From Apium graveolens (taxonomy: Eukaryota > Streptophyta > Magnoliopsida > Apiales > Apiaceae), in the NCBI RefSeq assembly GCF_009905375.1, contig NC_133650.1:148012567-148076566 (forward strand): DNA of 64,000 nt, read 5' to 3'. Below, in pieces: positions 23,701-37,374 of the stretch. The position numbers and the translations under genes were made by a program. The notes below the pieces were generated by a model. It saw nothing but the letters and a program-made list of their open reading frames with translations. It was not told the DNA's origin and did not search any database. Position 1 is the first letter of the stretch. Each line of letters starts with the position of its first letter.

Positions 23701-25030
23701 AATTTACTTATTATTTAATTATATAAAAATCAGAAAATATAATAAAAATTTAGAAAAATCTCTGAAAATTAGTGTTAGGGTTTGATTTGCGTTCATGGAA
23801 TCAAACCATGATTTGCAGTGATTTGGAAAGCAAATCATGCCATGTTTGTAGTCAAATCGAATGCCAAGAAGAGCTCTATCAGATTATATCATCAAAACAT
23901 ACCTCAGGTTAGTGGATTTTAAAATTCGATTTCAGGGTTTATGTTCGAAATTGGGGATTTTTAATTCATGAATCATTTGTTGATTCTGATGATATGGATA
24001 GCTTTATATGTAATTTGCAATCGATTGGTATATAAATTTGATGATTATAACCCCTGGAAGTACTAAGTCGAGTTATATAGTTTTGGGCAATTTTAAATTT
24101 AATTTCTGGGTTGTATGTTAATTGGTTGATAATGATGATTATATGATTAGATTATACAAGTTATGGCCATTGTCTTGCAACTAGAATCATCAAATTTGGT
24201 TATGTTTTTAGTTAATTCGATTTTCGCCGGATTATTCGCCGGAAAGCGTCAAGTTTGATCGGAGATGGTGGTTCCCACATTGATTATCGTTGTTGTTAAT
24301 ACTGTTAAACTGTTGGTTGAATTTGGAGTGAAACCGGAGGAAAAAAGGTATTAAATCGGCCGGTTTTCCGTCCTAATTTCTGTTTCTTGAAATTTTATTT
24401 TAAAAATAATTCAAAATCTTATTTTAATTCTAAAAATTGATTTTTAATTTAAAATTAATTTAGTTAATTATTTTAGATAATTAACTAAATTATTTTTAAT
24501 TTCAGAAAATATTTTCTATATTATTTTCAAAAATATAAATTTGATTTAATTATCTATAATTTATTTTAATAATTATTTATCGATTTAATTAATTGATTAA
24601 TTCATTTAATTAATTGATTTTATCTATAAATATTTAAATAAAATGTAATTATTTACAATCACGCCAAATAATGATTTAAAAATCATTTTAATCTTTCAAA
24701 CAATTTTATAAAGGTATTTAAAATTCAATTAGTATTATTATTAGTTGAATTATTCGTATTTTATTCATAATAAATAGATAGTTCGCCTGTTTAATACGAA
24801 AGGAACGCGTCTAGACTCGGAAAAAATATTTTGCTTCTATTAAAAATAATTTCGAGAAATAAAATCTTTCGTCTCGAAAGGTCGCTTAATTCGGTAAACG
24901 TTTCTGAGTCATGAAACTATCGAAAAGTTGTATTTCGACCCGATTTCAATTTTAAACGTATCGAGTCGAATGTTTTGACAAACTGAGTTATATGTAATAT
25001 GAAATATATGATACGTGCTTTATGTGTTTA

Positions 25031-25280
25031 CTCCCTCCGTCCCTTTCAATTATTTACATTTTTTAAAAAGTGTCCGACACGCATTTAAATGTGCATATAA
25101 AGTATAGTTCTGTAATTTTTTTTACAATTTTTTTTTTCTGAATAAAAATTAAAACATTCAACTTTTATTCAGAAAAAGAAAATTGTAAAAATAAGTTACA
25201 TAACTATACTTTTTATGCACCTTAAAATGCGTGCCGAACACTTCCTCAGAAATGTAAACATTTGGAAGGGACTGAGGGAG
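25031..25280. mobile_element. Stowaway MITE (Tc1/mariner)
   Basis: It begins CTCCCTCCGTCCCTTTC and its other end, reverse-complemented, begins CTCCCTCAGTCCCTTCC. TA dinucleotides flank it (25029-25030 and 25281-25282). The two arms of about 115 bp are near-complementary, so the element is almost a perfect foldback. It has no coding capacity. It inserted into the LTR of chromovirus A. Confidence 0.92.
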
Positions 25281-26568
25281 TATATGATTAAAATTTGATC
25301 CTTATATGTTTTTATATATTGTCGGTTAATTGAAATAGTATAGACTAGACAGTTATATATAGACTAAACAATTATATATTGCCGCTTAATTGAAATAGTA
25401 ACTTTTATGATAAATAAACATAGTTCGAAGCATTCAAAGCTAGTCACTGATAGTAAAAGTATAGCCTGATTATGTGTGATAATGAGACGAACGGATACAG
25501 AATAGAGACGAACATAAAATGGTGATTGAAAGTTAGAAAGCGGATTAATTCAGTCAAGTATTTCTTCCCTATTCTAAATTCAGAATAGTTAAATGTTTTA
25601 CATTTCGCTGGAATTACTCTTAATTATGCAAGTACCTTTTTTTCTTGTTCCTTATTATTATTGGTGATCTATTGAGAAAATACCTATTATTCAGGGTTAT
25701 TTGCGAACCCTGGATCATGATATATTAAAATCAAAATGATTTAACATCAAAATACTTTATGGACTAGATGGTTAGGATAAGGGCTAGGTATTAACTGGAC
25801 TCTAAGGGCCGGGGATGGACCGGACCCTTTGTTTATTATGCCATAGTGCCAGGGTAACCGATGTGATGGCGGGTCTATGCAGATGGGCATAGATTCGAGC
25901 TATATTCTGTCTGATCAGCAGAGTATAATGCATATGTTGGTTCTATTGTCCAGTCTAATTTAGTGTCGGTCGCCATTAACAGAATTCTTTCCTTGAAAGT
26001 TTCATGCTTACAAAACCGAACAAAGAATTGATTCAGGAGATTAATCAGAGAATTATTCGATGTTCTTTTCAGAGAATTATGATTTATGATTAAAGACTAA
26101 CAAATGTTGATGTTTTACTCGCTCAACTGTTTCAAATAAATAAAGATTTTTATAAAATTATTTAAAGGTTGTTTCCAGGAGTTTCTTTTAATAATGATAC
26201 CTGAAAACCAACTATGATACTTGCTAGGCATTTTTGGCTCACTCTTGTTTTGTGAATTCTTATTTCTTTCAGTATCACATGAGGATAAAAGTGATTAGCT
26301 CATACTAGTCAGCGAAAATAGGAGAGATCCTAGCTGCAGGAAGTTGGAGATGTCAGAGTTATTATGACAAGGAAGATTGTAAAGAGGTAATAAAGTTTGA
26401 GTAGTTGTTATAAAATTTAGATATTTAGATTCTTGTTTCATTCCATAATCTGTAAACGATCTGGAATCGAGGGGTCATCTGTATATTTATTTTAATATAC
26501 AGGTATATATTATTTAAATTTGTTTAGTGACAACCAATCCTGACCCTAGATTTGGGAATGTTACAAGT

Positions 26569-26581
26569 TGGTATCAGAGCT
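26569..26581 (+). other. Primer binding site (initiator tRNA-Met), chromovirus A
   Basis: TGGTATCAGAGCT starts three bases after the LTR end and shows plus orientation. Confidence 0.9.
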
Positions 26582-29118
26582 ACAGGTTATTGGTTCCTGA
26601 AATAAGAATAGGTAGGAGTTAAGATAAGATTGGAAGGTCATATAAGATATGGAAAACCTTAAGTATACTCATTTTGAGTTTGAGTTGAGTTTGAGTTAAG
26701 ATTATCAGATCCGATATGGATTATTAAAATAAGATGTTGTTAAGATAGGTATGAGGCATATATATTGACTCTATAGGTATAGTGAATATCCAAACCCTAC
26801 AGTTACGAGGGGTTGACAGCTCAATGGATATTGGGTGAACTACCTTGATTTTTATGGGGTTTTAAATAAATTGAGAGTAAGTCTTTTGGGAATTGTGTAT
26901 AAGGAAAGGTGGATGAGTTTTAGTATGATCCGGTTTACTTTTGCGTAGTAGGAAATAACTATCAGTTTGTGGCCAAGCGAGTTGATATGATAGCCAAACT
27001 TGTAAGTTTGAAAGGCATCACTATTGTGAGAAGTTCTTGATATTATCAGCCACTTTTCTGGCATCGCGCAAGGAACGACACTTACCTTACTAGGTATACT
27101 TAAAGTTAATAAGAAGATACAATCTTATCTCCGGACAGAACGTCAAATTGTGCAGGTTGGTTGTAACTACGACATCAAAGACGACGATCGGAGTATCAAA
27201 GATAGTACTAGATGTCAGCATTAGAATTAGAGCTGCGAATAAGATAGTATGCCACGGTAAATGAAGTTTTCATCGACTAATGAAGGCTGAATGGACCCAA
27301 GAAGGGGCAGAAGATATACTGAAGTGGATAGACCCGTATTTTGTCATTTCTTTAGTTAGATACCTTATTGATAGATTATGAGAACAATAACCAACTCATA
27401 TAGTACTGACGACCATGTGTGCGATTTTCAAAATTTAAAAATAAATTGGCGGAGAAGATTTCTTCAACAAAATTTCCAAATGTTCTTTAAATAAATGGGT
27501 TTTAAAAAAAATGGTTGTCAAATTACTACTTGAGTTTCTTGTTTGTTATAAGCACTAGATTACCCGGAAGAATACTTGATCTAGACTTAGTATTGTTAAT
27601 TAAGAGGGCCAAGTGGACCCGCTATTATGGAGAAGTTTAAAATCTTCCTGATAAAGAAGAGTACGAACCTTGTTTAATAGTATCAACAATAGAATCAAAG
27701 TACGGAAACATCATTTATATAATTCATGAAACTATTAAAGTTTACAGGATTCTTTGATTCAAAAGAAGCCAAGGTATGATCGAAGAGGGTTGAGGAATTT
27801 TCAGATTCTGAAAAAAATATTATTATTATCAACGGAGTCGAGGTGTTGCATGATCGATGCTTATTCTACGCAGCTTAGACAAAATTAGAAACTATGATTA
27901 AATATTCCGTAAGAATGCGATTATGGTTGAATTATTAAAGTATCGAACGTGGAGGCACGATGCTAAAAATACAAGACTTAATAAGTAGAAATTTATTAAA
28001 ATTGATCAATATATGAAGGCATTTTCAGAGGACTTTCCAAAGTTATTATATGACTTGGATTTGGGATCCATTGGTCGAATGAGCCCTGAAGGTATACATA
28101 AGTGAAACTAGAGGGCGACAAACAATGTCATTCTCTTCTATAATACGACAACGTATATTCTCCTTGATTCTTGAATACGCGTGAGCTTCCTTCATTGATA
28201 AGTTATATAAGGCAAGAATGAAAGACAAATTATTGTATTCCTGTCAAATCATTATTTCTTCAAAATATTGCCTTTTTGATTGAGATAGGCAGTGTTATGG
28301 TGTGACGCTTTGTCAAATAATAAAAAGTCCGGTGGGACGCCACATAATCATGTGTTGTATGCCATATAGTATGAAAGTCTGACCATCTTGAGTACAAATA
28401 TGGTTGTCTCATTCATATATAGATCATCATTCATTGTTTCTTCTTCATTCATGATTTACTAACTTATAGACCATTCCAGTTGTTTCATTGCAATGTTGTT
28501 TTTTATAAAAGTTTTCAGTCAGAATCATATACACTATTTTCCTTCTTGTGTGAGATCTATTCCTTGAGTGCTTTGAAAGAAGTGAAATAGTCACGTATAG
28601 TAAATGGAATTACATGTTGATTATAGATATGGCTGCAAGCCAATAAATGATGAACATTACGTGCAAATAAGAATCGATATGCAGATGACGTGGTTGTCAC
28701 GAAGACATCAAATCAGAAGCGGATATCTGTTATACATGATTGTTTCGTTGTGGTAATTTTAACATAATGCTATATTGTGTAAGCATGATATATTTCAATT
28801 TTTAGATGTTGGCATGAAATGGATTAGTTAGCGAACTATATTAGGTAAATTAACCATAGAAATAATAAAGTAAAGTTGCGTATACCAGATAAAGCAAATG
28901 ATTGGCTGAACAGCAGAAAAAGATGAAGGAATTCTTAATAATAAACCAGATGAGGGATTAATACATTAATAAGGGGAAGCATACCTCAATCATGTGGGAG
29001 ATACTTGTCATAAGGGTTTGAGAATCGAAGAAATTCTAATTACAGATAAATTTCGAGTGTGTTCTTCAAGGAATTGTTAGGTTTTCCAACTCAAGTAATT
29101 GAGTTATGGTGAAATTGA
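26582..29118 (+). pseudogene. Gag to early pol of chromovirus A (highly decayed)
   Basis: There is no open frame longer than about 70 codons. Three supports exist. First, stretches at 27380-27560 and 28300-28430 align by eye with 34081-34270 and 35010-35130 of element B, in the same order. Second, the latter block keeps Cys/His spacing reminiscent of a gag zinc knuckle. Third, the last 100 bases before 29118, joined to the sequence after 57414, resemble the N-terminal region of Ty3 reverse transcriptase. The copia element interrupts it at 29118, with ATTGA (29114-29118) as TSD. Confidence 0.55.
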
Positions 29119-29488
29119 TGAAAGAGATATGTCCTAAGTCCAATCATGTATGAGGATTTAGGAATAACTTTTATGTAATCTGTTTTGATTTCATTGATAT
29201 TAATAAAAGACTTATTTTATTTTTTATTGCGGGCTCTATCTATTTTAAGTGTTTAAATAAGAAATACCACAGTTTAGAGTAAAGCTTTTTATGGATTGTG
29301 ATGAGATCATAATAATGAGACCTAAAAGATGATAACTCTAAACTTAAATAGTTCCTGGTCGTAGGATTATTAACTGGTAATTAATAATCTGCAAAGATCG
29401 GTACATACTATGATTGCTTCATTATGAAGGATGTCTGTTCTCATAGACATTTGTGTGGTGACACTATAGCTAGTATGTAGGTGCTTAT
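29119..29488 (+). repeat. Copia left LTR, first part
   Basis: It matches 44928-45295 with few differences. It is interrupted at 29489 by Tekay element B, whose TSD CTTAT occupies 29484-29488, and continues at 42278. Confidence 0.9.
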
Positions 29489-32400
29489 TGTAATATTCGG
29501 GATATATCATATAATTATTTTTGCTAATAAATAATTATTATATGTGTTCAGTATCTATTTTGTGAATTATTTGTTAAGTGTTAAATGTGCTTGGCTGTTT
29601 AAAAATAATATTAATTGAGTATTCTAATTTTTATATGTCCAAAATAAAATATAGATAATTTTCATATCTTCCTAATTATTTTTATGTCAATTTATGAATT
29701 TATAGAAATCATATGAATTTTATAAAATCTTTTTCAGGGCATTTAAAATCTATTTTATAAAAACGGGAACCAACCGACGTCATCCGTTTTTACGTTTTTA
29801 TAACCCGAAACTCTTTCGAAAACTCCTTCCTAACCTAATTTCAATATTCCGAGCATTTTCCATGTTTTGACTTTTTCGATCCGGCGTACGGTTTGTCCTG
29901 TGCGGGTCCCGGCGCAATATTTTTGATACATTATTCGTTTCGGTAAATCAATAAAACTCGTATTTTCGATAAACGGGAGATTTTTATTAAACTATCACAA
30001 TTATCACCTCGTAATACGTGTAACAAGGCACTGAGACCGAGACCGCAGTTCAAATTGTACTGATTTGGATAATTATCCCGAAAACTGGTACCGTTTGGAT
30101 CAGTTTTTATAAATAAACGTACCGTTTTATATCCGGAATGATCCAACGGGATACTAATTTCCCGTAATTATAAATAGCCTTTACCATATTTTATTTTGTA
30201 CCAGAAATCATTTGCAAACAGTATTTACAGAGTTTTTACAGAGAAAATACTATAATTCTATTTTGTTCTTCGTAATCAAACACAAATTCAGAGGTGTTAT
30301 CGATATCCGATTTTGGCGTACATATACTCAAAACGAAGCTACTCAAATCTAGAATCCAAATCTTCCATCAATTTCAACTCAGAAACATCTGGTGATTTTC
30401 TATTTAATTATTTATATTCGAATTTCTTGGTATTTAAATTATGAATTTTTGTTCGAGAGGTTGTTTGTATGATTTGATGATTGCATGTTGTAGAGCTCGT
30501 CTTCCTGATGATTTTGATATATTATATGTGTGATTTGGAGTTCAGTAACGTGTTCAATTTGGTGTTTGATTTTCGAAATTGTAAATTAGGGTTTATGAAT
30601 GTTATGAATGTTTCCAATTGATTTTAGGCATTTATTCGTTAGGGGTTATTAGGTTAAACGGTTTACGTCAACAGATAGATCGTGGAATAAGGATTTGTTT
30701 GGTATATACATGACTAACAGAGGATAGCTATATGTGGCTCGTCGGAAAATTGTGCAGACCGGCGGCGGAATTTTCCGATTAAGATTCCGGCCGTTTCGTC
30801 AGGTGGTTGTCACTCCTGATCCCATATTCGTGTTCCTGGAGGTTTTAACTTCATTTTCTGTGACTCTGGTTGATTTCTGGGTTGTCGAGATGTCATCGGA
30901 GAAGCTCGGGGTCGCCGTTAATGGCGACCGCCGGCGACAGGGCGGGGATGATGGCAAAACTGCCATTTGACCCTCCCCAAGTTTGTGATACTTGCAACTT
31001 AGTCCCTGACGTTTTAAAAATTTATAAAAATTCAATTTCTGTTTTATTTATTTTCAAAAACCGGATTTCTTTTTAATAAAATGAACTTAAAAATAGTTTT
31101 AATTATTTTAAATTCCAAAAATCATTTATTTTATTTCTAAAATTCATCTCTAATTTTAAAATAAATCTAGATTACTTAATTAATTAATTTTAATTAATAA
31201 ATAATTAATTAATACATCAATTAATTTAAATATTAATTGATTAATTAGTTTAATTATTTATTAATTGATGTTAATTGATTATTTAATTGGATTTAATTAT
31301 TTTTAAATGATTTAAAAATTTCGAAAAATAGTTTCGAGCTTTAAAATATTATTTTAAATTGTTTTCAAGGCTCGATAATTATTATAAAATTGTTTTGAAG
31401 CAAGATTTGGTCAACCGAACTCTGTTTATTACTCCAGAATTGATCCAATGACCCGTTTTAATTCCGAAAAATGTTTTAAAAATCATTTTAAATACCTGAA
31501 AGTCTGTTTATGACCTGAGACTTCTTTATAAATGATATATCATTGATTATTCGACGTGTTATGTGCTATATGTGACTTGTTGGTTAACTGTCGGTCTACA
31601 TGTTCGTTGTTTATTTGTTTATAGCGTAACTTTCAATCCGTTAATCGGATTCGGGTGAAACGAAGGGTAGTTGAAACTTTATGATGTCCATGTGACGATC
31701 GGAACAATGTGAGATGAATATTGATAGATGCTTATGATGCCTAGCAGAGTAAGCAAGGCGTGGGAAAGAGAAGCAGGTGATCAGAAAATAGAATTGATAT
31801 GTAGAAAATACAACAAGTGATCAGAGGATAGAAGCGAGGCATAGGAGAAGCAAACGAGTGGTTGTTGAATGGAGTCATTAGACGAGTACAAGTGAAGTTA
31901 AAATCGATTATGATAAGGCAAGTACTTCTAAACCTTTCTTGAGATATATTGCAAATATTTCTAAATTCTCTTGTGACATACTGTTAATATTCAAAATAGC
32001 TCTGTTTTATATTGTAAATACTTTGAATCCTTCAACATTGAACCTGAGCCACATCAATTGATCTTTGAGCCATAAGCCTTATTATTTGTAAACCATTTCT
32101 CTATTGATCTACCAGATACTATACCACACAAATACGATACTACTCCACAAATATATATACCCATCATATACCAAACACTAGAACAAAATTGTTTAAACAT
32201 ACTAAAACTTTTATACTCAACCATACCTTGCGACATCAAAGAGCTAAATCTTGTAGACCATTGTTCCTCTAATACTCAATTCTCCTACAAGCTGGAGGCC
32301 ATTTCTTATACATACTTCGATACCCCTTATGATACTCATGAATGCATTATGCCTTTATATTAATGTTTCATCACTGTTGATTACGATCTTGTTTTATTGA

Positions 32401-33079
32401 ATTATATTGTTTATCATATTGAACTGCTTTAGAATTGGATAGTTTTTTTCATATAGGGACCAGATTCGTGGTCAGACCATATCAATGGTCAAGTTAGGCC
32501 AATGTGTGCCTTGGATCCAGTAATGAGAGCAGTGTTGTGTGCTTTGCTCGGGGTTAGTGCGTGACTGATCAGCAGCCTAACCTTGGTTTTAAAATTTTAA
32601 AATGAATATCCAATTCTATTGGTTGTTTAACAAGAAACATAATTCCTTTGAATCATCTCGTTTAATTATTGTTTAACCTCAGTTATCGATAATATGACTT
32701 GCTAAGCTAGTTAGCTCACTCTTGCAAATCTTTTTACATATTTTACAGTTAAGAAGAATACAGTTGATAGCGAGGTTTCCCAGTTCGATGCGCGAGCTAG
32801 GATTCCAGATTGAGTCGGATCGAGCTAGCAGGAGCTTACTATGGTAGTTAGATAGCAAGATTGTAAGAATAATTTCATTATCAGTTGTAAGTGAAATTAG
32901 TTGGGATTTGGTACGTTATAATAAAAGTTAAGTTTGTGGCTTGTTTTCATACTTTAACCTGTTGCGATCCGTGGTTTTATGAAGCAGGGTCATTATAAAT
33001 AATATTTCTTATACAGGTTAATATATTATGTTTGTGTTGTGGACCCCAAACTTCTGACCCGGATTTGGAGGGCGCCACA
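29489..33079 (+). repeat. Left (5') LTR of Tekay element B
   Basis: It starts TGTAATATTCGGGATAT and ends GGAGGGCGCCACA. Compared with 38698-42272 the pair is roughly 97 percent identical by eye. TATA at 30167-30177. A few short ORFs are shared with the other LTR but have no recognisable domain. Confidence 0.9.
30167..30177 (+). promoter_or_regulatory. TATA box of element B LTR
   Basis: ATTATAAATAG is identical in the right LTR at 39374-39384 and is followed by a leader rich in TTTACAGAG motifs. Confidence 0.55.
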
Positions 33080-33082
33080 GGT

Positions 33083-33095
33083 TGGTATCAGAGCT
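33083..33095 (+). other. Primer binding site (initiator tRNA-Met), element B
   Basis: TGGTATCAGAGCT starts four bases after the LTR end. Confidence 0.92.
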
Positions 33096-33259
33096 ACAGG
33101 TTATAAGTCACAAGCCTAGATTGTCGGGATTGGGTAGAGGGTTAAGATTAGGAATTGGAAATAGAAAGATAAGTCATCGTGAGGTTGAGTACGACTGTAT
33201 AATAGGTCTCCGGCACGGTTCGTGTTGCGATTCAGGATTCTTAACTAGCGACGTGACAT

Positions 33260-35170
33260 CCAGGCAACGACAATGGCGGATCCTGATTTCCCGGTATCAT
33301 CCGATCGTTTGGAGCTTTCCGTTCAAGGATCGTCATCTTCTCTCAGATTTGATTTGCACCTTGTTCCTCCATCAGTATTAATGGTACTACCTTCTGTAAT
33401 GACAGTGGCACCTGTTCAAGCTATTCTACGCTATTCTATTACCTCTTGATACGAGACTATCTATTTAAGAACCTCCATCTGTTTATTCTTGTTATACTGG
33501 ACATTCAATTGCGAGTTTATCTCTTCAGTTTACCCTACACCCTGTTCTATACCCCAGTTTAAAATTTATCCTATGAAGCAATTGTACCTACGAGGATGGA
33601 TTCGGGAGTTACAGTAAATGGTGAGTATTTGAGATATAAGTAAAGGTGAGAAAAAGTTTAGAAGAAGATTTAAGTGTTTCAGAGGATAGCTGCTACCAGA
33701 TTAAATGGGGCCACTAGTGAATAGACCACCCTGATTAGCTTGTGGAATAGACTAGAGGAATTTTGAAAGCACTAGAGAGAAAATAATAGATCTGGAATTT
33801 TCATAGAATTAGATGATGGTGCTATGATAAATGTGATGTAAGCATACTTTGTTTTATGAAATAGACTTATTGGCTGTTGGATAGACTTGTTCCACTTAAT
33901 GACTGCAAAGATGATGATAGGTGTACTACCAGTATGGGAGTTTTAGCCACGAATAAGACAATATGCAACGACAGCTGGAGTTTTTTTTTATCGATTAAGG
34001 AAAGTAATAGACCCAATAAAGGAGAGGAGATAAATGGAAGTGAATGTACCTATGTGTGATTATTTCTTTAATTTGGTATCTGGTTATAGGAAGGACAACA
34101 ACCAACTCATATAGTAAGGACAACTGGAGGTGTGATTTTCAAAATTTTCAAAATTTTTAACAAGTTTTCGAAAAAGATTTTTCCTTACAAAATTTCTAAA
34201 CACCTTTTTGGAATAAAATAAGTTTTAAACATTGATTGTCAAGTTACTACGTGAGTTTCTTGCTTGTCAAAAGACTCGGATTAGATGAAAGGATATTATT
34301 TTAGATTTAGTATTGTTAATTCAGAGGACGAAGTAATCCGCGATTATAAAGAAGTTGATTATTCCTAATAGTAAGGTGTAAGTATTGTTTGATAAGATTA
34401 ACAACAGGACCAGTGTACGGAGTAACTATTCATCCAATTACTGGGATTATCAGAGTTCAAGGAATTCATTGATTAAACGGAAGCTGAGCATGACCGAAGA
34501 AGATTGGGAAGATTTTCAGGCTTTTCTAAAAGTAGAATATTATTAATAAAAGGATCGTTATGTTGAATGATTCATGGTTATTTTAAATTAAAAAGAGGGA
34601 ACTCAAGGTTATCTGATAAGAACGCCATTATGATCGAATTACTAAAGTATTATACGTGTAGGTGCGATGTTAAAGACGCAAGATTTAACAAGTAAGAATC
34701 TACCATAATACTTAGTTGTGAAGACATTTTAGCATACTTCTAAAGTTGTTATATGACACGATTGGGATATCATCGATCAAACTCGAAAGATGAATACCAA
34801 CGAAATATGGATGGTGACCAATGGTATCATTTTTGTCCTTAATATTACAGCGTATATTCCTTTTTAATTTCTAAAAATGTATGAACTCCTTTTCTTACTA
34901 AATTCTTTCTGATGATATCAAAACGGAGGATTTTGCATTCCTTTCAAATTTGATTGATCCCCTCAAGTTTTGTTTTCTGATTGGGACAAACAGTGTTACG
35001 ATGAGACACTTTGTCGAAAAGACGAAGAGTCGGGTGGGACGCCACCTAATCATGTGCTGTATGCCATACGGTATGAAAGACTGACCATCTTAAGTACCAA
35101 TGTGGTTGTCTCATTCATATTCAAATCATTGCTTCCTCTTTATTTTCAACTCTAAGTTTATTAAAATTGC
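33260..35170 (+). pseudogene. Gag relic of element B
   Basis: An ATG near 33273 opens a serine-rich stretch of about 55 codons (MADPDFPVSSDRLELSVQGS), a plausible gag N-terminus, followed by stops. Blocks near 34081-34270 and 35010-35130 are shared with chromovirus A; the second keeps a C-x2-C ... H-x4-C spacing in one frame, compatible with a damaged zinc knuckle. I could not align the central gag domain. Confidence 0.45.
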
Positions 35171-35439
35171 GAATTCTTCTAGTTGTTTCGTCTTATAGTT
35201 GTTCTTTGCAAGGGCTTTTCAAATAAAAGTCAATGTATTATACACCAAGCGGGCAAAGTCCCATCTACCTCTCATGCATGGAAAGGAAACAAGGGCATAT
35301 GGCGAGAATTGCAAATCACTAACCCGAGCCAGGGATGCACTAAGAGTCAAGGGGATCTACTTCAATAAGGAATACGTCTCCAAGAACGAGAATTTGCGAT
35401 TTTCCTGAGAAATTTGTTATTTAGGATATAAATATAATG

Positions 35440-35740
35440 ACGTGGATGATTATTGTGGATACCTTACGTGTTAAAGTATTGAAGGATGTGGGAGCAATTT
35501 GATTGTATATTTCTCAAGGTTTTATTAATAAGATGAGTTACCCTGTCGAATTGATAAGATTATGATTAAGGATTAGCAAGTTAAGAACGTGCAATTATTG
35601 AATAAGTAAGTACCAATGGCGGAATCCATATTTCTGGTAATAGGTTGTGAAAAGTTGATATCATTTGAGATAAGAGGATTTGACATTATTTTAAGGAGTG
35701 GATTAACTATTCAAGTGTAATGTTAGGCAGACCGTCGCGA
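35440..35740 (+). pseudogene. Aspartic protease relic of element B
   Basis: The plus-strand frame gives VLKDVGAI with a stop, then YISQGFINKM, corresponding to the protease active-site region (normally D-S/T-G-A) and its downstream helix. A segment near 35660-35710 resembles the later part of the fold, normally ending in an LGMDWL-type motif. It has several stops. Confidence 0.5.
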
Positions 35741-35859
35741 TAAAAGATAGTTCTGAAGATGCCAAGTGAGAACATGAAGAAGTTTAGAGGACAGAGGAGG
35801 GTAAAGAACTTGTTATGAATGATTTAAGATTGCAATGACCAAAATATAAGTTCTATGGA

Positions 35860-36440
35860 GATTATAAATAAGAGTCGGGAGCAAACTGAACTTGAAGATT
35901 TTACAGCCTCAAGAAATTTTCCAGACAAGTTACCAATATTTCCTTTAGATAAAGAAAATGCGGTTGTGATTGATTTAGCACCTGAAATGAAGCTAGTGTT
36001 CAAAGCCCCCACAGAATAGCACCAGATAAAATAAAGGAGTTACCAGAGCAAATGCAGGAGATAATTAGAAAAGAAAGCAACTGGACCTAGCGTACCCCCT
36101 AAAGTGCACCGACACGATTTGTTAATAAGAAAGATGTAAGTGTGAGATTATGTGTTGACTAGCGAAAGGTCAACAAGTTTACTCTCAAGATCAGATATAT
36201 GTTACCTCGAACCAATGATTTGTTTGATCAAATGAAGGAATCAAGGTATTTTTATAAAATTGATTCAAGACTGGGTATATTACCAAGTGAAGATTGAACT
36301 TATGGACATATTAAAGATAATTTTCAGAACTCAGTACTGTTGTTATAAAATTCTAGAAATATTAGTGGGATGAACTGATATACCGAAGATATTGGATGAG
36401 TAGAATCTGGAAGGAGGAATCTGGATAAGATGTACTTGTG
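35860..36440 (+). pseudogene. Reverse transcriptase relic of element B
   Basis: Recognisable pieces are VIDLAPEMK..FKAP (about 35960-36010), a VRLCVDYRKVNKFTLK-like block with substitutions (about 36140-36190), LPRTNDLFDQMKESRYFYKI (about 36205-36265) and a D-S-R-LG block. The YVDD catalytic region is not identifiable. Multiple stops and frameshifts. The intact enzyme copies element RNA into cDNA. Confidence 0.7.
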
Positions 36441-36559
36441 TTACTTAAGAAGAACCATGCAACCTATACAATGATAACTGAGGAGTCAAAGAAGAAATAA
36501 GTGGTATAAAAAGTTTACCAGGTAAAAACTTTAATGGCAGGAAGTATAATTCCTAGCAT

Positions 36560-37150
36560 AGATAGTCAGTGAGGAGACAAAAATGGGATTCAGCAGAAAA
36601 ATTTAAAGATAGTATAAATGAAGAAAGACCAAAAGCACCAACCAAAGTAAGAAGTTTTATTATTAGCCGGTTATTATCGGAAATTTGTTCAAGATTTCTT
36701 AAAAGTTGCAGTACCTTTGACAAAGCTAATCAGGAAAAGCAAGAAGTTTTTATTAAGTGGAGAAGGGTGAAGAAAGTTTTGTAAAGTTAAATGAAAGAAT
36801 GGTTACGACACCTATTTTATCAATTGGAAAGTATTAAGAAGATTTGATAAGTTTATAGTGATGTTTCTCATAAGGGAATCAGATGTGTGTCGATGCGACA
36901 CAATAAAGTATTGTATATGCATCCAGACAACCGAAACCTTATGAGCAGAAGTATCCTACTCACAAATTGGGACTAGCAGTATTAATATTGGCTTTAGGAG
37001 ATTTGGGAAATATGATATATAGGGGGAAAGGTGTAAGATTTATACGGATCATAAAAAGTTTGAAGTATGAACTCCTAAGGAAAATCAAATGTAGTGGCAA
37101 GAGATAAGAAAAAAAGAGAGAATGAACACAGAGACTGTACCAGAAGAATT
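36560..37150 (+). pseudogene. RT thumb and RNase H relic of element B
   Basis: A VRSFIISRLLSEICSRFLK-like frame near 36647-36710 corresponds, after frame changes, to the conserved Tyr-Tyr-Arg-x-Phe segment; it is followed by a TKLIRKSKKF-like piece near 36720. Later stretches match RNase H only loosely. Confidence 0.5.
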
Positions 37151-37374
37151 ATCTATAGAATTCTAGAAGTTGGAATTGGAAGTCAGGGTTTTTGATCCAA
37201 AAGGAGTAAAAATGTATAGTATGACTTTTCAGTTGGAGTTGTTAGAAAGGATAAGGAAGTGTCGGGAAGAGATAATGGATCAGGGTATAAATCGTGTGGT
37301 AGGTAAAGAATTGTGCACGCAAAAAGGACGATCAAGGTATTCCTAGGTTTTCTTCTAGAATTTGGATTCCACCA

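Larger units (their letters stand above)
23120..26565 (+). repeat. 5' LTR of chromovirus A
   Basis: It starts TGTAACAACCGGGAA and ends GGGAATGTTACA, followed within three bases by a tRNA-Met primer site. Length is about 3.4 kb including a 250-bp MITE. The partner LTR lies outside the window. It shares AT-rich and TATGTGCTATATGTG-like motifs with the LTR of Tekay element B, so it belongs to a related lineage. Confidence 0.85.

Noticed and set aside
30734..31076. ORFs on both strands in the LTR of Tekay element B
   Set aside because: They lie in a GC-richer patch of the LTR; the right LTR has differing lesions, and no domain is recognised.
26569..33095. TGGTATCAGAGC sites as parts of tRNA genes
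   Set aside because: Only about 13 bases match, directly inside LTR ends; they are primer binding sites, not tRNA genes. No cloverleaf is seen.
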